Source: Clostridia bacterium
Lineage (GTDB): Bacteria > Bacillota_A > Clostridia > Christensenellales > Aristaeellaceae
Direction: 5' to 3'
Assembly: GCA_017525805.1 (NCBI GenBank)
Contig: JAFXSH010000135.1
Span: forward strand, 1-18,020
DNA length: 18,020 nucleotides
Position 1 is the first letter of the stretch. Each line of letters opens with the position of its first letter. Made by a program: the position numbers and the translations under genes. A model generated the notes under the pieces. It had not been told where the DNA came from. It saw only the letters and a program-made list of their open reading frames with translations, and did not search any database. Of this stretch, positions 1-6,237 are shown piece by piece.

Positions 1-459
1 ACTCCCGCCGCCTCCACCCTGAAACGCTTGGCGGAAGTGGGATGCTCCGTCTATATTTCCCAGGATTTTCACGACGCGCTGCTGATCACCCTGAAAAAGG
101 GCCAGAAGCCCCTGGTATCGGATGTGGAATGGGACGGCGCGCCCAAGCGGGCGGAAAAGATTTCCCTGTCCATCGACGTGAGCCAGGACACCCTGACCAT
201 CTACAGTCAGGGCAGCGAAACCTTGAACCTTGCGGGCTGCTGCTTTTATTCCACCAAAGGCAACGAGCTGATGGCTTTGCCGGATACCACCGTCGCGCCG
301 GGCGGGCAGATCGTGATCGGCACCAAGGCGACAAAGGGCAGCGCCGATATTTATTTGGATGAAAAACGGCTCTGGCACAAAAAGAGCCTGGACCGAGCCG
401 TGCTCTACGACGCTTACGGGCGGGTGCTGGCCTGCACCGATAACGGATTCACTGAATAG
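1..459 (+). CDS. ComEC-like MBL-fold hydrolase, C-terminal part, with lamin-tail-like domain (5' truncated)
   Basis: The reading frame is open from base 1, so the start lies outside the window; 152 codons are visible. The first 30 or so residues (TPAASTLKRLAEVG, then VYISQDFHDALLITL) match the end of the metallo-beta-lactamase fold in ComEC/Rec2-type proteins, where a 'P...TL.RL...G..VY.T...G.I.I' pattern closes the hydrolase domain. A spacer follows, then about 85 residues (LTIYSQG onward) with the features of a lamin-tail domain: LNLAGCCFYSTKGNE, LPDTTVAPGGQIVIGT and a closing VLYDAYGRVLAC strand. In clostridia such MBL-LTD proteins are usually secreted and of unproven function, possibly nucleases or phosphodiesterases. 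The catalytic HxHxDH motif is not in view, so activity cannot be judged. The Met codable near base 28 is an internal TTG, not a start. The family call is inferred from pattern recognition. Confidence 0.7.
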   Translation, partial: TPAASTLKRLAEVGCSVYISQDFHDALLITLKKGQKPLVSDVEWDGAPKRAEKISLSIDVSQDTLTIYSQGSETLNLAGCCFYSTKGNELMALPDTTVAPGGQIVIGTKATKGSADIYLDEKRLWHKKSLDRAVLYDAYGRVLACTDNGFTE

Positions 460-494
460 AATGGAATATACCCCTTGGAAGGGAGGTTCCATTC

Positions 495-1109
495 ATGAAG
501 AATCCTTTGCGCCCCTCCCCCTGCGGATGCCGCCGTCCTCCACCTCCCCGCGAGGAGGAACCCTGGGGCCGCATGCCGCCGCCTGCCCCGCCCACCTGGG
601 GCGGCTACCTGATGCAGCGCGTTTTCGCGGCGGGCACTCTGCGCCGCCGCGTATGCCATTCCCTGTGCTTGGAGGCTTTGCCCCAGCAGGCACAGGCGCC
701 CTTTACTGTCACTGACGCGGCCCTCTGCGGTCCGCCGCGCTGGGAGGAAGCCCCCTGCCGCAATCCCCGGGGCATGCTGCTTCAGGTGTCCATTCCCGTA
801 CAGTTTCAGGTGCGGGACGCCCAGGGCTGTACCTATTGCCTGACCGACGAAATCGAAGAAAACCTGCCCCTGCGCGTTCAATGCGCACCGGACAGCTGCT
901 GGCGGGGCCAGCCCTATGTGCAGGCCGCCGTACGGCTGGCGGGCCGAGCCAATCCCTGCGGCTGTGACTGCCGCTGCGAAGTGCCCCTGGATGTGCTGAT
1001 CGAGGGTTATATCTTAGCTCCCTGCGTCATGGGCCGCCCGGACGCGCCGCCGCCCTGTCCCCCCGGCAGGCCCTGGTATCCCCAGCCCATGTACGATCCC
1101 TATAATTGA
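495..1109 (+). CDS. Cys/Pro-rich hypothetical protein, spore-coat-like
   Basis: ATG at 495 follows a strong Shine-Dalgarno (GGGAGG, 481-486). The 204-residue product has no signal peptide or membrane segment. The first 40 residues are Pro/Arg-rich; 16 cysteines are spread through the protein, with a dense CGCDCRC cluster at residues 155-161. A hydrophobic beta-like core (residues 95-177) reads SIPVQFQVRDAQG, then LPLRV, CWRGQPYVQAAVRLAG, VPLDVLIEGYILAPC. From memory, this layout (beta strands, CWR..YVQAAVRL, Cys cluster, D-V-L-IE-Y-L--C, Pro-rich tail) recurs in uncharacterised clostridial proteins thought to belong to the spore coat; that link is inference. The gene lies 35 bases after the MBL-LTD gene and could be read with it; a hairpin terminator follows directly. 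A sporulation-sigma promoter was not recognised. Confidence 0.6.
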   Translation: MKNPLRPSPCGCRRPPPPREEEPWGRMPPPAPPTWGGYLMQRVFAAGTLRRRVCHSLCLEALPQQAQAPFTVTDAALCGPPRWEEAPCRNPRGMLLQVSIPVQFQVRDAQGCTYCLTDEIEENLPLRVQCAPDSCWRGQPYVQAAVRLAGRANPCGCDCRCEVPLDVLIEGYILAPCVMGRPDAPPPCPPGRPWYPQPMYDPYN

Positions 1110-1114
1110 AAACG

Positions 1115-1157
1115 GCGTGGAAGCGCTGCTGGATCAGCAGACTTCCACGCTTTATTC
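1115..1157 (+). terminator. Rho-independent terminator after the Cys-rich gene
   Basis: The arms GCGTGGAAG (1115-1123) and CTTCCACGC (1142-1150) pair perfectly over 9 bp. An inner pair CTGCTG/CAGCAG extends the stem. TTTATTCT follows at once. The structure begins 6 bases after the stop codon at 1107-1109. Confidence 0.8.
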
Positions 1158-1268
1158 TATCTTTATCCGTGTCCTTGCGGCAATCGATCATCCGCTTCAT
1201 ATTTCTTTCACAATAACCCGGTATTTTCTTCGTTCTCCTTCGTCTAATACAGGAAAGGGGGCAGGACC

Positions 1269-1775
1269 ATGCTGGATTTCAGCCCAGCGGCCCAGCGGTT
1301 CACTGAACTGGCGGAAATGTACCAGGAGGATTTGCTTCGGGTGTGCTTTCTGTATTTGCAGGATCAGGGACTGGCGGAGGATGCGGTGCAGGAAACCTTT
1401 CTGAAAGCGTATCGGGCGCTTCCTCAATATCGGGAAGAATGCAGCCCCAAAACCTGGCTGACCCGCATTGCCATCAATACCTGCAAAGACTACCGCAGGA
1501 CATTTTGGTTCCGGCGCGTTCGATGGAATGAAATGCCGGAATGGGCCGTCTCCCACGGGCCAGATGTGTCGGAAGAAAGTATCGCCGTCAGCGTGGAAAT
1601 CGCCCGGCTCCCGCCAAAGCTCAAGGAAACCGTGCTGCTGTACTACTATCAGGATATGACGGTCAACGAAATCGCGGAGGCGCTGGGTATTTCTCAATCC
1701 TCCGTATCGGCACGGCTGATCAGGGCCAGAGAAAAGCTGCGCGCAGCGTTGAAGGGAGTTTATTTTCATGAATGA
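1269..1775 (+). CDS. RNA polymerase sigma factor, ECF subfamily
   Basis: This 168-residue protein has the two-domain ECF layout. Region 2 (residues about 13-75) contains YQEDLLRVCFLYLQDQGLAEDAVQETFLKAYR, the core-binding and -10 recognition helices, and ends in TWLTRIAINTCKDYRR. Region 4 (residues about 115-162) contains LPPKLKETVLLYYYQDMTVNEIAEALGISQSSVSARLIRAREKL, the helix-turn-helix that reads the -35 element. ATG at 1269 is preceded by a purine-rich site (GGAAAGGGGG, 1252-1261). The stop overlaps the next gene by 8 bases (1768-1775), a translational coupling typical of a sigma factor and its membrane-bound regulator. The transporter genes downstream are the likely targets, inferred from operon order. 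No ECF-type promoter (AAC, 16-17 bases, CGT) was found upstream, so autoregulation is not supported by the sequence. Confidence 0.93.
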   Translation: MLDFSPAAQRFTELAEMYQEDLLRVCFLYLQDQGLAEDAVQETFLKAYRALPQYREECSPKTWLTRIAINTCKDYRRTFWFRRVRWNEMPEWAVSHGPDVSEESIAVSVEIARLPPKLKETVLLYYYQDMTVNEIAEALGISQSSVSARLIRAREKLRAALKGVYFHE

Positions 1776-2394
1776 TGAACAGGACAAAGCCCTTGTCAGG
1801 AAATCCGTAACGGAAGCGCTCTCTTTTCTGCGGAGTGATCAAAATCTGGCTAAAAGAATCATAGCCGGGGAAATCCGGGCGAAGAAAAAGCGGAAAAGCA
1901 AGGCGCGCCGGGCCGCGGCGCTGTGCGCGGCCGCTGCGGCGCTGTGCGTGATTGCATGGCATTGGCCCGCGCCGGAGGACGTTCTTTTGAACGAGACTGC
2001 CGCCTATTTTGCCTCCACGGAAGCGGAGAAAACGATGTTTATACCGGAAGAATGGCAGGAATATTGTCCCAGATGCGACAGGGTAACGCTTTGGCTGGAG
2101 TGCTGTTTCGCGGATGGATACACAAAAGACATCAATCAGCAGTCGGAAATTCAGTATCATCAGGCGGACGGCCTTCCCTGCGGCTTCTATTCGGTATATG
2201 CCAGCACCTGCCGTTTCTGCACAAAATGCGGCAACGTGTACGTTTTGTCGGACAGGCACCTTCACGCCGTCGTGCATCAAAACTGCGGCGCCGGCACGTC
2301 CTGTCCCTGCGCGGCGTATTGGAAGGAGCATGCAGCCGAAAACACCGGTTACCAAAAAGCGCTGGAACAGTACGAACACAAGAGTATTTATTGA
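1768..2394 (+). CDS. Putative anti-sigma/sensor protein, one membrane helix, Cys-rich ectodomain
   Basis: The protein has 208 residues. The N-terminal 48 or so are cytoplasmic and end in a highly basic stretch (KKKRKSKARR, residues 39-48). A single hydrophobic segment at about 49-66 follows; the positive-inside rule puts the C-terminal two thirds outside. The ectodomain has 11 cysteines: CPRC at 100-103, CC at 112-113, C138, CRFCTKC at 148-154, C173, C179 and C181. The two CxxC knuckles resemble a zinc ribbon or a redox-active/disulfide-rich fold. The usual cytoplasmic zinc anti-sigma motif (HxxxCxxC) is absent, so the anti-sigma role is inferred only from the 8-base overlap with the ECF gene and the one-helix topology. 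It may sense a ligand, metal or redox state for the downstream transporter. It is unlike any named family I recognise. Confidence 0.75.
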   Translation: MNDEQDKALVRKSVTEALSFLRSDQNLAKRIIAGEIRAKKKRKSKARRAAALCAAAAALCVIAWHWPAPEDVLLNETAAYFASTEAEKTMFIPEEWQEYCPRCDRVTLWLECCFADGYTKDINQQSEIQYHQADGLPCGFYSVYASTCRFCTKCGNVYVLSDRHLHAVVHQNCGAGTSCPCAAYWKEHAAENTGYQKALEQYEHKSIY

Positions 2395-2406
2395 GGGGGA
2401 AGAAAG

Positions 2407-3642
2407 ATGAAAAAAGCATTCCTGTTGATTATTTTCGCCGTGCTCACACTGTTTTCTTTCGCCCAGGCATTTGCTGAAGAAAAGCTGATCATCATGAACC
2501 TGTTTCAGGATTCGCGGAGCGAAGCTGCCGACGAAAAAATGAAGGAGGCCCATCCGGGGCTTGTGATCGAATACAGGGAAATGGAAGACAGGCACGCGTT
2601 GACCACCCATTTTTTATCCATGGATAATGAAATGGATATCGTCTGTTTTCGTGAATGGGACGGGATCAAAGGCATGTACGCGGCCATGGAAGGCGCGCTG
2701 GAAAACCTTGCCGGTTATCCCGCGCTGGTCAGGTGCCGGAACGAACAGTTTGAAGTTTGGAAAAACTATACGGTGGGCGATCTTTGGTATGGCGTTCCCA
2801 GTTGTCCCAATCAATCACTGTTTTTTTTGAATAAAGCGCTGTTTGAAAAAACCGGCCTGCCTTTGCCGGATATTCATTGGACATGGGATGATTTCTGGTC
2901 GCTCGTCCAGGAATTGGAAGAATACAACAGCGCGCATCAAACGCGGTACGCGCTGCTCATGGATCAAAGCATAAGCAACATCGCCGCGCAGTACGCGGCC
3001 AACACGGTGGATTATGTCGATAAAAGCCACGCGTTTGACGATGGTATATTTTATCAGATGATGGAAAAATGGAAGAGCCTGTTTGACCGGGGCCTGATTT
3101 GGGATTACATGACCGACAAAAAACAAGGCGGGATCCATAAAGAATCCGATACGCTGATGATTTGCATGGAGAACAGCTTTTCCTCCAGCGGTATTACCGC
3201 GTTTCTGGAAGGCGGCGAGAATAACTGGACGCGGTACGGCGTCCGGCTGCTGCCGCGGAGCGAGCGGCTGCTTCCTTCCCTGGTCACCGGCTTTGAATTA
3301 GTGATCCCCATAGCTTCCGAACATAAGGATCTGGCCGTTCAGTGGCTCCAATACTATATGGACGCCGGAAAAACGGGAGATATTGACGCGCTGTGCAACG
3401 GAGGCCCCCTGTACAAAGACGCGGCCTATTTGTCAGCCATCAAAGAAAACATGACAGCGGAAACCGCTGAAAAGACCGATCTGTGGATTTACGGTCTGGA
3501 GCATTCCCGGCTCAACCCCTACAACGAGCTGCAGCACGCCGTGTCGGTGCGTTATTGGTGGCAGTTAAGGGACGGACAAATCACGACGGAGGAATACGTG
3601 GCCGCCTGCGTCCGTTTTGCCAACCAATATTTGGGAGAATGA
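2407..3642 (+). CDS. Extracellular solute-binding protein of a CUT1-type ABC transporter
   Basis: The protein has 411 residues with a Sec signal peptide (MKKAFLLIIFAVLTLFSFA, cleavage expected after AFA at residue 23). The mature part has the family-1 solute-binding pattern: a short first strand (EKLIIMNLF), EAHPGLVIEY, the domain of the first lobe with MDIVCF, LWYGVPSCPNQSLFFLNKALFEKTGLPLPD and TWDDFWSLVQEL, all familiar from sugar-binding proteins of CUT1 importers. A purine-rich site (GAGGGGGAAGAAAG) precedes ATG 2407, 12 bases after the upstream stop. The two permease genes follow with a 3-base gap and then a 4-base overlap, so all are one transcription unit. No lipobox Cys is present, which is unusual for a Gram-positive binding protein. 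The substrate cannot be told; oligosaccharide or glycerol-phosphate-like solutes are the family norm. Confidence 0.9.
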   Translation: MKKAFLLIIFAVLTLFSFAQAFAEEKLIIMNLFQDSRSEAADEKMKEAHPGLVIEYREMEDRHALTTHFLSMDNEMDIVCFREWDGIKGMYAAMEGALENLAGYPALVRCRNEQFEVWKNYTVGDLWYGVPSCPNQSLFFLNKALFEKTGLPLPDIHWTWDDFWSLVQELEEYNSAHQTRYALLMDQSISNIAAQYAANTVDYVDKSHAFDDGIFYQMMEKWKSLFDRGLIWDYMTDKKQGGIHKESDTLMICMENSFSSSGITAFLEGGENNWTRYGVRLLPRSERLLPSLVTGFELVIPIASEHKDLAVQWLQYYMDAGKTGDIDALCNGGPLYKDAAYLSAIKENMTAETAEKTDLWIYGLEHSRLNPYNELQHAVSVRYWWQLRDGQITTEEYVAACVRFANQYLGE

Positions 3643-3645
3643 GCA

Positions 3646-4455
3646 ATGAAGCGCGAACAAAGGCTCGCCTTCCGGCGGAAAACGGCGCTTTGCAGCCTTC
3701 CCGGATTGATCCTGTTTACGCTGTTCTGGATTTATCCCTTCGGCATCACGATCTATTTCAGCTTTGTGGAAAGCGCTTTCCAGCATACCTTCGTGGGGTT
3801 CAAAAACTATGTTCACGTATGGAATAACGTTTATTATCAGGCAGCTGTCGGGAACAGCGTACGTTTTTGCCTCACCGCCGTGCCTTTCAGCTGGATCTTG
3901 GCGTTTGAGATCGCTCTTTCTTTGGAAAAGCTGAAGGATAAAGGCGCTGTGTTCCTGGGCTTTTTCCTGCTGCCTATGGCCGTTCCCTCTTCGGCGACCA
4001 TTAAAATATGGAACATGCTTTTCCCTGGTGAAAAGAACGCTTTCTTTGCCCTGCTTTCAGTTTTTCTGTGGAAAAACACGGGCTTTGCGGCGCTGCTGCT
4101 GCGCGCGGGCCTCCACAATGTGCCGGTATCATCTCGGGAAGCCGCCGCCGTGGAAGGCGCGGGAACTATCCGCCAGACTTTTCAGATCGTGCTCCCCCAA
4201 ATGGCCGGTCAGGGCTTTTTTACCGCTATGCTGCTGCTTTCCTGGTCCATGAAGGTTTTCAGGGAAAGCTATGCCCTCTATGGCGCTTATCCTCCTGATC
4301 ATGTGTACATGGTGCAGAATTATATCAACAATCAATTTACAAAGCTGCGTTATCCGAATATGACCGCGGCATCCGCGGGCACCGCGGCCGTCATCGCGGT
4401 TCTTGCGTTCATCTGGCTCGTCATAGAAAAGCGGGAGGGAAACAGTCTGGCATGA
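3646..4455 (+). CDS. ABC transporter permease, CUT1 type (MalF/UgpA-like)
   Basis: This 269-residue integral membrane protein has about six hydrophobic segments. The first is LPGLILFTLFWIYPFGITIYFSF, the usual opening of MalF/UgpA-type permeases, followed by VGFKNYVHVW. The cytoplasmic EAA loop that docks on the ATPase is visible at residues 165-184: EAAAVEGAG, then LP at 183-184, matching EAA---G---------I-LP with the usual D replaced by E170. It forms the membrane pore with the next permease. ATG 3646 sits 3 bases after the binding-protein stop; GGGAG just upstream serves as ribosome-binding site. No ATP-binding subunit is encoded nearby, so it probably uses a shared MsmK/UgpC-like ATPase encoded elsewhere, as many Firmicutes CUT1 systems do (inference). 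Confidence 0.93.
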   Translation: MKREQRLAFRRKTALCSLPGLILFTLFWIYPFGITIYFSFVESAFQHTFVGFKNYVHVWNNVYYQAAVGNSVRFCLTAVPFSWILAFEIALSLEKLKDKGAVFLGFFLLPMAVPSSATIKIWNMLFPGEKNAFFALLSVFLWKNTGFAALLLRAGLHNVPVSSREAAAVEGAGTIRQTFQIVLPQMAGQGFFTAMLLLSWSMKVFRESYALYGAYPPDHVYMVQNYINNQFTKLRYPNMTAASAGTAAVIAVLAFIWLVIEKREGNSLA

Positions 4456-5285
4456 AACAGAAAACCCGATATTTTTCTTTCATTTTGCTGGCCGCTGTTC
4501 TGCTGCTGCCCTTATACTGGACGCTGATCGGTTCTTTCCTGACGGAAGAAGAATTCATATTGCATTATGATTCCGTGTTCCGCAGTCCCGCATGGTTCGC
4601 TCCGCGTCCTTCGGCGGAACAGTACGCCAGCCTCCTGTTCCCCGAGGAAAGCGGATACGAATCTTTTACGCGGCATTTCGCCGTGTCGCTTCTGTCCGCT
4701 TCGGCAATGACCCTGCTCCATGTGCTGACCGTTCCCATTTTGGGATTCTATCTCGCAAAGCATGACGGCAGACTGACCCGCTTTATTTTCTTCTTTGTGG
4801 TGCTGGCTATGCTGGCTCCTTTGCAAGTCACCATGACGCCCACCCTGATCCTGGCAAAGCAGCTGAAGCTCGATAACTCCTGGTGGGCGATCCTGCTTCC
4901 TTCCGCCGTGACGCCCTTTGGCATCTTCCTGACGCGGCAGTTCCTCCGCGCCTTGCCGGACGAACTGCTGGAGGCAGCCCGGCTGGATACCGATTCTGTT
5001 TTTACCGTTTTGCGCTGTATTGTTCTTCCGGAATCATTTCCTGCTATGATGACCCTGCTGATGATCGGCTTTTCGGAATTTTACAGCATGATCGAACAGC
5101 CGCTTATCCTGCTTGATCCCTCGGATCACATCATGCCGCTGTCCGTAGAAATGAATCATATTTCCCGGCTGTTTCCTAATACCGTTTTCGCCGCGTCCGT
5201 CCTGTTTATTCTCCCGTGTTTGCTCCTTTACCTGCTCGTCAGAAAGCAGATGATCCGCAAAATGAATGAACTGACATTGATATAA
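4452..5285 (+). CDS. ABC transporter permease, CUT1 type (MalG/UgpE-like)
   Basis: The 277-residue protein starts inside the stop codon of the previous permease (ATGA overlap, 4452-4455). It opens with a hydrophobic helix (FILLAAVLLLPLYWTLIGSF), has several further membrane segments, and carries the EAA loop at residues 174-193: EAARLDTDS, then VLP. The canonical G of EAA--DG is T180 here. The preceding LPSAVTPFGIFLTRQFLRALPDELLEAA is highly typical of MalG-type subunits. It pairs with the 3646 permease to form the translocation channel. Its stop is only 8 bases from the stop of the convergent hydrolase gene, leaving no room for a terminator of its own, so transcripts probably run into the antisense of that gene. 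Confidence 0.94.
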   Translation: MKQKTRYFSFILLAAVLLLPLYWTLIGSFLTEEEFILHYDSVFRSPAWFAPRPSAEQYASLLFPEESGYESFTRHFAVSLLSASAMTLLHVLTVPILGFYLAKHDGRLTRFIFFFVVLAMLAPLQVTMTPTLILAKQLKLDNSWWAILLPSAVTPFGIFLTRQFLRALPDELLEAARLDTDSVFTVLRCIVLPESFPAMMTLLMIGFSEFYSMIEQPLILLDPSDHIMPLSVEMNHISRLFPNTVFAASVLFILPCLLLYLLVRKQMIRKMNELTLI

Positions 5286-5293
5286 CTGAAAGA

Positions 5294-6175
5294 TCAGTCC
5301 GGGTTCATCCTGTACCAGCAGTAGGAGGACAAGCCGAACACGTCCAGCGCCGTCATGATGGAGCCGTCCGGCAGCGTGAACCAGGAAAAATCGGTGTTCT
5401 GCACGTGTTCATGGTAAGGGGCCTGATCCAGCGGGACCCCGAAAATGGAAACCTGCACCCCGCCGTCCGTGGTGAGGCAGCGGCCATATACCTCGGGATT
5501 GCTGTCGATGAACTGCTGGAAGCGCTCTCCGTACTGGGGATGGGTGCCGCAGTGGATCACCAGGGGATAGTCCAAATAATCGGCCAAATCCGTCACTTCT
5601 TCGGCGGTAAAGCCGAAATCCCGAAGGGTTCCGATGTACATGACCACATGGCGGTACATGCCCTCCGGGTGCTTCATCACGAACAGGTCCCCTACCCGAA
5701 GAGAAGCGCTCAATTCCCCATAAGGCGGCATTTCCTGGCCGGAGCGCTGGGAATACACGTATTCCCCGGCGTGATCGCCCCAGTTCAGCGCTAAGTCCGC
5801 CAGAGAAGCGTGCTCCGGCAGGTGGCATTGGCTGTATACCCAGCGGGTAAAGCCCACGCAGTCAAAGCCGTTGACGTACAGCTGTCCTTCCTTGAAAAAC
5901 TGGGAATCCTGAAAAGCGACGCGCTTGCTGTAATTGGGCCATTGGCCGAACACGCCGTTTTTTGCCGTGCCGCCGAACAGGTAGGGAATACCTAATTCAA
6001 ACAGGGCTTCCACGTTCGATCCGGTCAGGGCGTTATAGCGCTGGATAAAAATATTGTCTTTTTCCAGAGCGGAAAGGGCGTGATCCAAAAAAGGATTTTG
6101 CTCCAATTCCCCTAAGGCAGAAATCCTATTCACAAGGCACAGCGCAATCAGCGCCAGCGCGAAAATCCTTTTCAT
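5294..6175 (-). CDS. Secreted NlpC/P60-like cysteine hydrolase (paralogue 1)
   Basis: The 293-residue product has an N-terminal signal sequence (MKRIFALALIALCLVNRISA). NlpC/P60 features are in order: GIPYLFGG at residues 62-69, the nucleophile in GFDCVGFTRWV (Cys106), a histidine in RHVVMYIG (His176), and a third polar residue in YPLVIHCG (His208). The 'VGDLFVMKH' before the His motif is the usual NlpC 'GDLVF' strand. Such enzymes cut peptide bonds in cell-wall stem peptides; the substrate here is unproven. It is closely related to the 6238-7140 gene over the whole length (shared SALEKDNIF, GFTAEEV, YLDYPLVIHCG, SSYCWYRM). It is second in the minus-strand unit and has a weak ribosome site (ACAGGAA) directly before ATG 6175. 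Confidence 0.85.
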   Translation of the reverse strand: MKRIFALALIALCLVNRISALGELEQNPFLDHALSALEKDNIFIQRYNALTGSNVEALFELGIPYLFGGTAKNGVFGQWPNYSKRVAFQDSQFFKEGQLYVNGFDCVGFTRWVYSQCHLPEHASLADLALNWGDHAGEYVYSQRSGQEMPPYGELSASLRVGDLFVMKHPEGMYRHVVMYIGTLRDFGFTAEEVTDLADYLDYPLVIHCGTHPQYGERFQQFIDSNPEVYGRCLTTDGGVQVSIFGVPLDQAPYHEHVQNTDFSWFTLPDGSIMTALDVFGLSSYCWYRMNPD

Positions 6176-6201
6176 TTCCTGTCCGTCCCCTTATAAATGA
6201 C

Positions 6202-6229
6202 GCCCTGCGAAACCGCCGCTTCGCAGGGC
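6202..6229. promoter_or_regulatory. Intercistronic stem-loop between the two hydrolase genes
   Basis: The arms GCCCTGCGAA (6202-6211) and TTCGCAGGGC (6220-6229) pair perfectly over 10 bp around an 8-base loop. It lies 8 bases beyond the stop of the upstream minus-strand hydrolase gene and 26 bases before the start of the downstream one. No T run follows on either strand, so a full terminator is doubtful; an mRNA-stabilising, attenuating or processing hairpin is more likely. Confidence 0.6.
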
Positions 6230-6237
6230 AAATGCTT

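Noticed and set aside
1160..1268. ECF-type or sigma-A promoter before the sigma-factor gene
   Set aside because: AAC at 1215-1217 is 13 and 23 bases from the nearest CGT words, not 16-17; TCTAAT at 1243-1248 lacks a -35 and is too close to the ribosome site.
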